Shown one piece after another: positions 37,975 through 50,156 of a DNA stretch of 64,000 nucleotides (the stretch's first letter is position 1; each line of letters opens with the position of its first letter). The notes beneath the pieces are model-generated. The model was not told the origin of the DNA, made no database searches, and saw nothing but the letters and a program-made list of their open reading frames with translations. The position numbers were made by a program, and so were the translations under genes. The stretch comes from Roseomonas aerilata DSM 19363 (lineage in GTDB: Bacteria > Pseudomonadota > Alphaproteobacteria > Acetobacterales > Acetobacteraceae), in assembly GCF_000711725.1 (NCBI RefSeq), contig NZ_JONP01000008.1, forward strand, positions 124,001 through 188,000, written 5' to 3'.

Positions 37975-38769
37975 CTACTCCTGCAAGTCCAGGAGGTCGA
38001 GCGGGATGTAGCCGCTCACCGTTGGGCTGGTGACCTCGGCCCACTGGCGCCCGTTCGCGACGAGCTGCCGAAGGACGGCAACCCGGTTGCCCCGGCCAAT
38101 CGGCTGCTCGGTTGCCCTCGAGGGGAAGGGGGTGCTCAGGATCACGCTGTCCTCCAGCACCGAGGCAAGCCGGCTTCCGACCGGCGGCCTCCAGGCGCTC
38201 CCCACTGCCGGATCGATCTCCGCGCCCGTGCGGACAGGAAGGTTCGAAGCCAGCCGATCTGCACTGTCGGTCCCCGATGGCGCGGGGAGGATGTCTCTCG
38301 CTGGGATGCTCGCGGCAGGGCGTGCAGGCAAGGGGCGGTGCGGGCCGGAGAGGAACCAGCCGAGGGGCAGGGCGGCGATAAGGCTGAAGACCGCCGTGCG
38401 GACGAGAGCGGATGTGTGCCGCTTGCGGGGCCGGTTGGTCCTTGTGCCGGGCCAGGGCACCGCGGCGGGGACCAGCTGCAGCCGCGCCGCGCTCCGCAGG
38501 CTGACCAGCTCGGCCTCCAGACCCAGCGCCTCCTCGCGCAGGCGGGCGATCTCGTTCCGAAGCTCAACATTCTCGCGCTGCGGCTCGGCATGCCCGTCCG
38601 CCAGGACGCCGGCCTCCACCCACTCGGCGTAGTCGTTGAAGTTCAGGCCGTGCCGGGCGAGCAACTGGCTGATCCGCTCGCGGGCCGTGTCTGCCTCGGC
38701 CTGATGGTCCGAACCCAGCCGGCGCGTCAGGTGCCCGAGAAGCTCCGTATCCTTCGTGCTGAAAGGCAT
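37975..38769 (-). CDS. Membrane-anchored protein with coiled coil and SH3-like domain, hypothetical
   Basis: 264 residues on the strand opposite dnaN/recF. The N-terminal 50 residues (ELLGHLTRRLGSDHQAEADT, then ARERISQLLARHGLNF) weakly recall DUF2786. A coiled coil (ENVELRNEIARLREEALGLE) runs about 70-105, a transmembrane helix (AVFSLIAALPLGWFL) about 130-145, then a Pro-rich spacer. The C-terminus is SH3b-like: GNRVAVLRQL, GRQWAEVTSPTVSGYIPLDLL. The domains suggest a type II membrane protein with a periplasmic SH3 domain. Function unknown. Terminates 10 bp from the dnaN stop. Confidence 0.75.
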   Translation of the reverse strand: MPFSTKDTELLGHLTRRLGSDHQAEADTARERISQLLARHGLNFNDYAEWVEAGVLADGHAEPQRENVELRNEIARLREEALGLEAELVSLRSAARLQLVPAAVPWPGTRTNRPRKRHTSALVRTAVFSLIAALPLGWFLSGPHRPLPARPAASIPARDILPAPSGTDSADRLASNLPVRTGAEIDPAVGSAWRPPVGSRLASVLEDSVILSTPFPSRATEQPIGRGNRVAVLRQLVANGRQWAEVTSPTVSGYIPLDLLDLQE

Positions 38770-39099
38770 CACGCTCAACGCTCGTGGTGGTGGTTCGATC
38801 CATTGCCGCGCGGCGTGTGTAGGGCAAGGGGCCGGACTGGCCGGGCAGGTATGTGGGAGGGCAGTCGAAGCGGCGCCAGACGGCCCTCCGGATTGGCTCG
38901 GCGGTGCGGGCCGGGCGGAGGGGTCCACCAGGGCCGGTTTGTGGTATATCCATCGCCGCGGCCTTTCCCATGGGCTTGCATGCCGCCAGGCACGGCGAAA
39001 GCCATGGGACCACCCTTTGCGGACGGCTTGGAACAGCTTTTCGCGGCGCTCCGCCCGATGATGGCAACCGGGCAGCCTTCCTGGACGATCCCTTCCCGC
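38770..39099. other. Divergent region between the SH3 gene and recF
   Basis: About 330 bp that should hold promoters for both genes. The recF frame remains open through it and has in-frame ATGs at 39,004, 39,058 and 39,061, but the encoded extension shows no RecF resemblance. No clear hexamers or repeats seen. Confidence 0.45.
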
Positions 39100-42857
<3,758 letters not shown>

Positions 42858-43257
42858 CCTAGTATAGCTCGCCGCGGTTGTCTGGACAAAATACCAGTTA
42901 TCCAGACAACTCCTCAGCTAACTCTCTGTACTCCCTGACTTCCTTCTTTCTTCTTGCTTGAAATCCTGTTGCGCATTTTTTGGTGTTTGTGGTGGGTCAG
43001 GGCAGGAATGATGATGCCCTGTCCCCTACATCCTCCACCCAGACGCCTACACATCGGGTCGGACGTCATACCCGGGAACCAAGCGTCCGCCCCGACAGGC
43101 ACCTGAGATCATGTACAGCGTCGACCGGTGGCACTCCACAGAGGCAGCGTAATTGCCTTCCCTGGTCACGAGGTCACCCATGGATAGGATGGCAGGCCAG
43201 GGCATTGCGTGTGGGGCTAGTGGCCTTCTCGCAGGATCGCTGGGCGCAATGGGTGGC
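42858..43257. other. AT-richer gap after gyrB, putative island edge
   Basis: 400 bp with visibly more T-rich sequence than the preceding 42 kb. It holds the inverted repeat at 42,877-42,910 and a pyrimidine-rich run (42,930-42,970). Open frames here (e.g. 42,914-43,102 minus) lack protein-like composition. I see no tRNA and no integrase. Confidence 0.5.
42877..42910. repeat. Inverted repeat just downstream of gyrB
   Basis: Perfect 10-bp arms GTTGTCTGGA and TCCAGACAAC are separated by 14 bp, 19 bp after the gyrB stop. No T-tract follows. It may be the gyrB terminator or a recombination/attachment site at the island junction; the dyad with a short AT-rich centre resembles tyrosine-recombinase core sites only in outline. 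Confidence 0.7.
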
Positions 43258-43464
43258 TTAGCGGAGGCGACGGCGCATTTCGGCCGAGAAGCCATGGGCA
43301 ACGAACAGGAAGAGCAGGGCTCTGGCTCTCGACGGCAGCGATTGTGGCCGTCTTGCCAACTGCTCGCGCATAGCGGCCGCCAGCCCTTCGGCGTCCTGGA
43401 GCATAGCTCGGATCCGAGCATGGCTCAGAGCGCCGGATTTAGGAGGTGACGTCACGGTTTGCAT
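43258..43464 (-). CDS. Small hypothetical protein
   Basis: 68 residues, amphipathic: MQTVTSPPKSGALSHARIRA, then a helix LQDAEGLAAAMREQLARRPQ and a hydrophobic ALLFLFVAHGFSAEMRRRLR end. AGGAAG lies seven bases before the ATG. Unrecognised. A competing frame, 43,047-43,421 minus, overlaps it and looks less like protein. Confidence 0.45.
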   Translation of the reverse strand: MQTVTSPPKSGALSHARIRAMLQDAEGLAAAMREQLARRPQSLPSRARALLFLFVAHGFSAEMRRRLR

Positions 43465-43591
43465 GAGGCTTCCTCGCGCCTACCCTGGACGATCTCTTTT
43501 CGGATCGTTTCGGCTTCTACTGTGTAGATCCAATTCAGTTCGATGTCGAATAAAAGTCGCCAGGTGTCAGATCACGAGATCTCCAGATCAC

Positions 43592-44095
43592 CTACCTTCC
43601 CCATGCAGGCGGCTCCACCTCGCCCTCGATGTCATACTCAATGAGAAGCCGGACACCCTGGTTGTCATAGGGGTTCATGGCCAGGAGCTTACGATAGCAG
43701 ACCCCGGCTACCCTCTCGTCGCCCATCTCTCTGCCTAGGTCACCTAGTGCCTTGATGACCCGCATGAACGGGCGGGTGGCCGTCACGCCCCACCAGGCGA
43801 AGTCACCCTGGGCGCGGGCAACGGGGTTCCAGAGCGCCCTGCCCGTGCTGACAGCCTTCTCGAGGTGCAGGCGGGCCATGTCCCGGTTGGTGGTGTGCGC
43901 GGCCAGGACGAGGTGGGCTTCCATGCAGCCAGGGTCCTGGCGGAGGGCCTGATTGACGGCCGGTAACTTGAGGTGGTTGGCCATCTCGCGGTCGAGGACG
44001 TCCACCCATCCTTGGGCGGGCGTCACGAGGAGGTGGAACCAGTCGCCACTGGTGTGGGCGGTCGTGGGCTGACGGAACCAGGAAGGGGTGCGCAT
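43592..44095 (-). CDS. TPR-like hypothetical protein (ST7-like)
   Basis: 167 residues. Helical repeats: LKLPAVNQALRQDPGCMEAH, then ARLHLEKAVSTGRALWNP and CYRKLLAMNPYDNQGVRLL; the last motif is familiar from ST7/TPR-type bacterial proteins. No signal or membrane helix. A GGAG sits six bases before the ATG at 44095. First clearly coding gene of the accessory region; partners unknown. Confidence 0.7.
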   Translation of the reverse strand: MRTPSWFRQPTTAHTSGDWFHLLVTPAQGWVDVLDREMANHLKLPAVNQALRQDPGCMEAHLVLAAHTTNRDMARLHLEKAVSTGRALWNPVARAQGDFAWWGVTATRPFMRVIKALGDLGREMGDERVAGVCYRKLLAMNPYDNQGVRLLIEYDIEGEVEPPAWGR

Positions 44096-44284
44096 GGAGG
44101 GCTCCGCCGAGAAGGTGACTTCGGCGAATGGTGATGGATGGCCCGGCTAGAGTGGCTCGATGTGACTTCTGCTATCGGGCATCCAGGAAATCACCGATGG
44201 CGGTCCATCAGGTAGGCAGACGATGCAAGGTGGGCGTCGTTACAGACCACGATGTGAGCGCCATCGAGAAAGAGTCCTTCTGCC

Positions 44285-45403
44285 ATGAAGGTTTTCGTCA
44301 GCTCCTTGATCACCGGCCACGAGGACCTGCGCGCCGCAGCGATCCCGGCCATCCGGGCACTCCGTCATGAGGTCATCCTCGCCGAGGATTTCCCGGCGAT
44401 GGCGACATCGCCCCGTGTGGCATGCTTGGACAGCGTCAGGGCCGCTGGGGCGGTGGTTCTGATCCTCACTGAGCGTTATGGCGCCAAGCAGGCGTCCGGG
44501 TTGTCCGCAACCCACGAGGAATTTCGGACATCCAAGGACACCAGACCAATTTTTGCCTTTGTCCGGGAACCAACTTTAGGACCACGCGAGCCCGATCAGG
44601 AAGCCTTCATCCGTGAGGTGCAGGAGTGGGTGGAAGGGCGGATCACCAAGCGCTTCACGGAAGCGGACGACCTACGCGAACTAGTGACTGGAGCACTGCA
44701 CTCCTGGGAGCTCAACCGCGCCGAGACTGCCGCCGATCCCGCTGAACTGCTCAGCCGTGCAACGGCTCTCCTGCCCCGTCAGGACAGGCAGTACCACTAC
44801 TACGGAATCTCAGTGGCAACAGCGATTGCGGGCGGTCCCCGGAAATCTGTGCTCCGCCCGTCCGAACTGGAGGCCGCAGCTCTCTCTGATCGGTTGCAGC
44901 AGATGGCACTCTTCGGACCGCTCAAGTTCCTCACGCCGACCCAAGCGACAACCTCGCGCCTGGATGGCTCTGTCCTGTCAATCTCGCAGGAACGTGGTGG
45001 TTCTCTGGCCGTCGATGAGCTTGGGGGGGTCAGGGTAACAATCCACTTGGAGCCTGAAGGTCGAGGTGGAATGCAGGCTCTGATCGAGGAAGATGTGGTT
45101 GGCGCAATCCAAAAGGGGCTCCGCTTTGGCTCCGCAGTGTTGGACGAGATCGATCCTACCCAGGCTCTGCGTCACATCGTGCCTGTGATCTCGCTGATCG
45201 GGGCCAGCTATCAGCCCTGGATGCGGCGAGAGGAGTTCCGGCGTCTGAGTGGCGGGATGAGCATGCGGGGCGGCAGTGACGTCCTGCCCCCTATCCACCT
45301 GACGCCACCAGAGCGCCTTCGTGCGGCCCTAACACAGGATCTGGCTGTCTTAGTGGAGGATCTGACAACGCTGCTAAAACGAGCTTACCAGCCCTCGCGG
45401 TAG
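44285..45403 (+). CDS. DUF4062 (TIR-like) domain protein
   Basis: 372 residues. The N-terminal about 100 residues fit DUF4062: MKVFVSSLITGHEDLRAAAI, then EVILAEDFPAM, VVLILTERYGAKQASG and ATHEEFRTSKDTRPIFAFVR, a Rossmann/TIR-like fold. The remaining 270 residues are uncharacterised, with a helix-rich middle and a C-terminal section ending LTTLLKRAYQPSR. DUF4062 proteins often occur in STAND/antiphage contexts. It converges with a restriction-endonuclease gene. The divergent spacing (189 bp) from the TPR-like gene leaves room for a promoter. Confidence 0.8.
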   Translation: MKVFVSSLITGHEDLRAAAIPAIRALRHEVILAEDFPAMATSPRVACLDSVRAAGAVVLILTERYGAKQASGLSATHEEFRTSKDTRPIFAFVREPTLGPREPDQEAFIREVQEWVEGRITKRFTEADDLRELVTGALHSWELNRAETAADPAELLSRATALLPRQDRQYHYYGISVATAIAGGPRKSVLRPSELEAAALSDRLQQMALFGPLKFLTPTQATTSRLDGSVLSISQERGGSLAVDELGGVRVTIHLEPEGRGGMQALIEEDVVGAIQKGLRFGSAVLDEIDPTQALRHIVPVISLIGASYQPWMRREEFRRLSGGMSMRGGSDVLPPIHLTPPERLRAALTQDLAVLVEDLTTLLKRAYQPSR

Positions 45404-45614
45404 ATCTCCTGCTCGCGGGGTTGGGGTGCCCGATCCGCCATGTGGGATGGGATAAGGCCCTGGGTTGACCCGTCATCGGCCATGTCGCCCTCGAGAGACG
45501 GACGGTTGGAGCAGCCTTTCCTTTATCGTGAGCCATTGCACTGATCTGGCTTCAGCTAGCCTAGGACGTCCGTCACCTGCATCGTGAGCACTCTGCTACT
45601 CCTAGCGGCCAACA

Positions 45615-46796
45615 TCATTTGTTCTTTCTAGCAGTCTGGGCAGGAGGAGGCGCAACACGCCACTTCTGCAACTCAGGGGGAAATGCCGAGATCCGCTGTG
45701 CCCGTTCCGCGTAGAGCTTGGACGGCGGGTACCCCTGGACGCCTTCGATAACCAGTCCCCCCAGCTTACCGCCCAATTCGTCGAGGTAGATGTGCGGATA
45801 GGACGCCCACATGTCGCCAGTGTCATCGATTGCCAGGATGCTGTCATAGGGCACAAGGATGACCCGGGTTGCCATCGCTCGGTTCTCCAGGGGCAATAAT
45901 GACCATACGGAGATGATTGTTGCCCGATCTTCTGCCGTCTTCGCCTCGTCTTTTTGAGTGATCCAAGGGTCCTCATGCCGCGACTTCGTGCCGTCGTTGA
46001 ACCCGTCCAAGCAATCCCATCTGACCCCGTCGTCGGCGAGGTAAGCGAAATGGCGAGACGCTAGGAGGATCAAGCCACGGGGATGCATTTCAAGGATCTC
46101 AGTGACTCGCCAGTTTTGCTTCCCCACCTTATCGGCGTCCTGGTCGGGATAGCTGTCATCCTCTGAGTCGCGCAGCAACACGGTCCTACCTTCGGATAGG
46201 ACTTTTTCGCAGCGCTTCTTTGTCGCGAGCCGTGCCCGAATAGCCGTTCGAGCCGAACGTCGCCTGATCTGGAGAGAGATCCCAAAATACGCAAAAAGGA
46301 TGTGGTCGTTCTTGGGCTGGAAGACAGCATCCTCGAGCTCCGACTTCGCCCATATATGGGCTTCCGCTATGCCGTTCCGGGCAGCCCACTGCCGCAGGAC
46401 ATCTCGGGTTGCTTTAGAGACATCGCAGGCGATGGCGAAGACGATGCCGTAGAGCGTCCCTGCTTCCGTATCAGGGATATCAGCCAGGTGCTTGGCCATC
46501 TTGGATGGCGTTATGGCTCTCTCCCGCTTGCACTGGATGAGCCAAAGTCGATCCGGAGCTGCACCCTCGTCGTCATCTCCAGATGGTAGGTCGCCTTCCG
46601 GATCGACAGCGCTCTGATCCCCAGCGCGCTCGTAACCCCGGGCATCGAACCCATCGTCGGCCCCGCCCCGCCCAGTTGCCTCCAGCAGTCGCCACGGTCT
46701 GAAATCGTAGAGCAGCTGCCGCACGAGATCCTCGAATCGTTTGGGTTCGAGGTCATGAAAGGGCAGAGGGTTCAGGGTCCGCGTTGTCGTAACCAT
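45615..46796 (-). CDS. Restriction endonuclease-like (Mrr-type PD-(D/E)XK) protein
   Basis: 393 residues. The N-terminal domain (about 14-150) has FEDLVRQLLYDFRPW, an acidic GGADDGFDARG and, after an insert rich in Asp/Glu/Gly, LWLIQCKRERAITPSKM; the D ... Q-C-K pattern is the Mrr/REase catalytic core. It then reads HLADIP and YGIVFAIACDVSKATRD. The C-terminal 230 residues are unrecognised, possibly a target-recognition or nucleotide-sensing part. No methyltransferase is adjacent, so it may cut modified DNA (type IV-like) or act in another defence setting. Confidence 0.75.
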   Translation of the reverse strand: MVTTTRTLNPLPFHDLEPKRFEDLVRQLLYDFRPWRLLEATGRGGADDGFDARGYERAGDQSAVDPEGDLPSGDDDEGAAPDRLWLIQCKRERAITPSKMAKHLADIPDTEAGTLYGIVFAIACDVSKATRDVLRQWAARNGIAEAHIWAKSELEDAVFQPKNDHILFAYFGISLQIRRRSARTAIRARLATKKRCEKVLSEGRTVLLRDSEDDSYPDQDADKVGKQNWRVTEILEMHPRGLILLASRHFAYLADDGVRWDCLDGFNDGTKSRHEDPWITQKDEAKTAEDRATIISVWSLLPLENRAMATRVILVPYDSILAIDDTGDMWASYPHIYLDELGGKLGGLVIEGVQGYPPSKLYAERAQRISAFPPELQKWRVAPPPAQTARKNK

Positions 46797-47034
46797 GATG
46801 CTGAAGAGCCTCGTTGTCGTGTGATCATGTGCGTGGTGGAGTTAGGACCAGCTGGGCTGGATGGCTGAGCACGGCTACCCGATCCATTCCCTACCCACGA
46901 GAGCAAGCGTATCGGCCAGCGGGGTCGTGTTTCCAGAGCGGCCTGAGCGCGGATTTGATGGTCCGTGTGGAGCACTTGGCTACACTGGTCAGTAGGGCGG
47001 ACCAGCCGTCGCAACAGCTTACTCGTTGGCAGGA
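46797..47034. other. Short intergenic region upstream of the endonuclease gene
   Basis: About 240 bp. Probable promoter region for the minus-strand endonuclease gene and 3' end of the AbiE-like operon. Frames on both strands are open but not protein-like. No strong hairpin seen. Confidence 0.4.
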
Positions 47035-47265
47035 TCAGGGCTTCGGTTGCGGGTGTGACCGATGCCGTTCTGGGGACTGCTCGCAGTGCCTTCGAACCTC
47101 ATCCCGCCATCGTTGATACCACCCCTCCGTGTTGCTGCCGAACGTGCCAAATGCATCCCTGAGATCGCGAGCGGACAGCTCCGTGATCAGGTTGGCATGG
47201 CTGTCCATCGCGAACTGATCGAAGTCCGTTGCCCCATCTCGGCTGCCATTATCTAGAGGGTTCAC
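47035..47265 (-). CDS. Small protein translationally coupled to the AbiEii-like gene
   Basis: 76 residues starting at GTG that overlaps the upstream stop (GTGA). Hydrophilic: FDQFAMDSHANLITELSARD, then GWYQRWRDEVRRHCEQ and a Pro/His/Arg C-terminus. Unrecognised. The four-base overlap argues that it is translated and belongs to the AbiE-like module as a third component. Confidence 0.5.
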   Translation of the reverse strand: MNPLDNGSRDGATDFDQFAMDSHANLITELSARDLRDAFGTFGSNTEGWYQRWRDEVRRHCEQSPERHRSHPQPKP

Positions 47266-48389
47266 TTCGGTTTGTGGGCTCCCTTGACAGCCATGCGGGA
47301 GATCTCCCCCTGGAGCAGCGACCCAATTGAGACAAACTTGGCGGCTTCGTTGCCTTGCTCATCGGAGCCCTCATCCCGGCTTCCACCGATAACCGGACAG
47401 CGGCGCGGCGCGGACGAGCACCCCGATAGAAGCGTCCACCGTCCATCCCTATCCCAGGATCCTGGGGCAGCACGTTCGCCACGCAGTGCCTTGAAGAGGG
47501 GGAACAGGAACTCCGCCAACTCTTGCAAGGTCTTCCTGAGACTTGGGGGTCGGACGTCTGATCGCATCGAATGCGAGAGGTCCGCCCACTGGAACAGTGC
47601 TGTCCTGCCCCTGATGGACGGGTCAAACGCCGCTTCCCAGTATCCATCCCTCCTGAGGATCATCTTGGCGGCATCACGCCCAGCGAACGTGGCCGACATC
47701 GCTTCGATCAGGTCATCCGAGTTGAACCTCAGGTGTTTACTCAGCAGCCATAAATCGCAGATATCCTTGAGGCGAGTGTGATCGGGCCCATAGGTCACAA
47801 GCAGGGCCGCCTTCTCCGCTACCATCTCCTCGGCGTTGGTGCTGGCAATCCAGCGGCGGCGGCCTGCTCTGAACTCCTGGGGCAGGGGATGGAACTCTAT
47901 CTCCGGTGCAGGCCGCCTCGCCTCCATGACATTGATTGCGACCTGGAAGCAGGCAGCATCCAACTGGGTGGGCAGGCTTATCGTGTGCAGCGGAGATCGC
48001 CGCCGGGATAGTGTCCGCACCCGGGCACGAGACCAGTCGACATCAAGCCCTCTTGGCATGGGACCAATGGCAGCCCCGAGATGCGCGACGGCCTGATCCG
48101 GTGAGGAGCGCTCCATATCCAAGAGATCGATCCCCGATGTTGGTCGCAGAAAGCGGCCGCACCATGATGCCATCGCCCAGGCCCCATGCACCGGAAATCG
48201 CGTCCGGTAGGTGGAGGTGGCCAGCGCGGCGAGGATCTCCTCCTCGGCATAGCGGGCGAGAACGCCCATGAGGTCGCTACCTCGGCTTCGGGCGACCTCC
48301 TTCAGGTACGTCAGGGACCAAGCGCGATCCGCAACCACCTGCGCCTGGGTTCCAGGCAGGGGTGCTGACTTCTCGGGTGAGGCGTTCAT
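47262..48389 (-). CDS. AbiEii/AbiGii-like nucleotidyltransferase toxin (altered active site)
   Basis: 375 residues from ATG 48389, which overlaps the upstream antitoxin stop (ATGA). Family layout: VHGAWAMASWCGRFLRPTSG then IDLLDM occupies the place of the nucleotidyltransferase GG(S/T)...(D/E)xD motif, and the conserved downstream block RLKDICDLWLLSKHLRF is clear. AbiEii toxins add nucleotides to tRNA or other targets and cause abortive infection. Here the GGT is HGA and the first Asp appears to be Gly, so activity is doubtful. The longer frame from 48521 is not supported. Confidence 0.75.
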   Translation of the reverse strand: MNASPEKSAPLPGTQAQVVADRAWSLTYLKEVARSRGSDLMGVLARYAEEEILAALATSTYRTRFPVHGAWAMASWCGRFLRPTSGIDLLDMERSSPDQAVAHLGAAIGPMPRGLDVDWSRARVRTLSRRRSPLHTISLPTQLDAACFQVAINVMEARRPAPEIEFHPLPQEFRAGRRRWIASTNAEEMVAEKAALLVTYGPDHTRLKDICDLWLLSKHLRFNSDDLIEAMSATFAGRDAAKMILRRDGYWEAAFDPSIRGRTALFQWADLSHSMRSDVRPPSLRKTLQELAEFLFPLFKALRGERAAPGSWDRDGRWTLLSGCSSAPRRCPVIGGSRDEGSDEQGNEAAKFVSIGSLLQGEISRMAVKGAHKPK

Positions 48390-48985
48390 GACCGGGTCAA
48401 CCCTGCCCCGAGGATCAGGAGGTCCAGGGCGTCCTGTGCTCGCTGAGGCATCCCGACCGCTGCAGCCGCGGACCGGAGATCCGTGGGGGTGCCACCTGCT
48501 CTCGAGAAGGTCCGGAGGCACTGAGAGGCCGCCTCTACTCCACCGACATGCCGTCGATAGCGGACTAGGTCCACAACCGTCCTAGCAGGCCCCGTGAGCA
48601 GGATGGTGACATCGTGGAGCACAACTCGCTGCACGCCCGCGTGGAAGGCCTGGGCGTTGCTCCACCGCAGCACCCGCGCTGGTGCGGGACCTGTCTTCGG
48701 GACGTAGACTCGCAGGGGGGCACCGAGCCACACCCTGTCCGGTGCATCCGGCAGGAGACCCTGGAGGCGTGCGGCGGTGAGCATGCATGCAACGGCCTGG
48801 GGCGTGCGCGAAAAGGCCTCTGCGAGGGCTAGAAACTCGGGGGCTGTCCCGTGAAGAAGGGGATGCTCCTCGGGAGCAATGGAACCTCTGGGCCTGTCTG
48901 CAGCTATCCCAAAGAGGTCGAGCTGGCGACATGGCGCCGGGGGCGGCGTCAGGGGCTGCTTGGGATCTCCTCTAAATACATTCAT
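48386..48985 (-). CDS. AbiEi-like antitoxin lacking the N-terminal winged helix
   Basis: 199 residues from ATG 48985, six bases after AGGAG (earlier ATGs at 49009 and 49018 lack this). A Pro-rich N-terminus is followed by the AbiEi C-terminal domain: FSRTPQAVACMLTAARLQGL, then RVLRWSNAQAFHAGVQ, TGPARTVVDLVRYRRHVGG and a closing helical segment. Normally AbiEi starts with a DNA-binding wHTH; none is visible here, unlike the paralogue upstream. Neutralises the AbiEii-like toxin encoded next (inference from gene coupling). Confidence 0.75.
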   Translation of the reverse strand: MNVFRGDPKQPLTPPPAPCRQLDLFGIAADRPRGSIAPEEHPLLHGTAPEFLALAEAFSRTPQAVACMLTAARLQGLLPDAPDRVWLGAPLRVYVPKTGPAPARVLRWSNAQAFHAGVQRVVLHDVTILLTGPARTVVDLVRYRRHVGGVEAASQCLRTFSRAGGTPTDLRSAAAAVGMPQRAQDALDLLILGAGLTRS

Positions 48986-49223
48986 CTCCCTCTCCTGATC
49001 CAAAGACATCAGGAGCATGGAGGGAAGATAACCCCTATGTCGAATCGTTAATATTGAGCGAAATTCTACACGCTGCGGGTTAGACCATCGTGGTCATCTC
49101 ACCTCCTGCTAGGATACCAACGGCGGGTGGGCCTCTCCTTTCCTGTTTGATCAGACGCGACACTCAGTGCCCAACCGTGGAACAGGTCACACCCCCTCTT
49201 CGGGGCGAGGTCCACAACGAGGC

Positions 49224-49859
49224 TCAGGGTGCCCTGAGAGCCTCGACGACTAGCGTGAGGGTACGCAGGGCCCTCGCCGGGATACCCAGCTCCTTAGCGG
49301 CCGTCAGAATGGACAGAGGATCTCCGCCCTGCTCCAGGAAACGGCGTCCTGCATCGATGCCAGGGCGTTCGCCCCCAAGATGACGTGCGTAGCGGATGAG
49401 GTCGACGATCGTGCGAGTGGGACCGGTGTGCCGAATAGGGACTCCACAAACCTCACCCTGGACTACCCCGACTTCCAAGGCTCCTTTGTGGCTCCAGCGG
49501 AGTACCCGGGACGGCGAGTGGCCTTTCTTGGCCATGTGCACCTGTGCGGGGAGAGCAAGCCATGTGACCGAAGGAGGCTGATCGACCAGGCCATTCAAAA
49601 AGGCGGCTGATGTCAGACAGACCACGGCATGGGGCATGCGGGCGCATGCTGATGCAATTGCCACCATCGCCGCAGGCGGTGATGCCCCCGTCAGGTGGTA
49701 CGCTCCCCGCGCGCTGCGGGTGATGAAGCCGGACCTCAACGCGTTGGCGATCGCCTGCGGGCGGACGCCACCCGCAAGCAACTCCGACGACCTCTTCACA
49801 GAGCCGTTGGCCAAAAGGCGTTCCAGGTGGTCCTTCTGCGTCATGCCGACGGGCGGCAT
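49224..49859 (-). CDS. AbiEi-like antitoxin with N-terminal winged helix (orphan)
   Basis: 211 residues. The N-terminal wHTH (KDHLERLLANGSVKRSSELL, then RPQAIANALRSGFITRSARG) precedes an AbiEi core that parallels its neighbour: CARMPHAVVCLTSAAFLNGL, then RVLRWSHKGALEVGVVQ and TGPTRTIVDLIRYARHLGG. No toxin gene directly follows; the HTH-less paralogue begins 238 bp downstream. It may provide the DNA-binding autoregulation for the whole module. Start ATG 49859 or 49844. Confidence 0.75.
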   Translation of the reverse strand: MPPVGMTQKDHLERLLANGSVKRSSELLAGGVRPQAIANALRSGFITRSARGAYHLTGASPPAAMVAIASACARMPHAVVCLTSAAFLNGLVDQPPSVTWLALPAQVHMAKKGHSPSRVLRWSHKGALEVGVVQGEVCGVPIRHTGPTRTIVDLIRYARHLGGERPGIDAGRRFLEQGGDPLSILTAAKELGIPARALRTLTLVVEALRAP

Positions 49860-49876
49860 AGTAGAATTCGCCGCAT

Positions 49877-49889
49877 GATTTCTGAAATC
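49877..49889. promoter_or_regulatory. Palindrome upstream of AbiEi, possible operator
   Basis: GATTTC-T-GAAATC, a perfect 6-bp dyad with one-base centre, lies 18 bp before the ATG of the wHTH antitoxin. AbiEi proteins autoregulate by binding inverted repeats near their promoter, so this is a candidate site. Confidence 0.5.
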
Positions 49890-50156
49890 TTTATCCCGAC
49901 AGGTTCCCGATATCAGAGTGGGTGCACCCTGCTCCTACCGCAATGGCATCGACCCTAACGCAGGCATGAATCCTGAGGTACCCACGGGCAGGCGTGAGCA
50001 CGGGCAGTGGAAGGGAAACCCCGCTCAGGACACTGCAGGTGCCCTCCAGTCCTGTGCCACAAGGATTCGTCCAAGAATTCGCCTGCCAAGACCGTCACTG
50101 CGAATGCTCAATTCGACACGCGGGCCTGTCGCTCAAGAATGTCCCCGCAGTCTATG

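Noticed and set aside
43047-43421. 124-codon minus-strand frame in the gap after gyrB
   Set aside because: Cys/Pro/Arg-rich, overlaps a better small frame with a ribosome site, no family resemblance.
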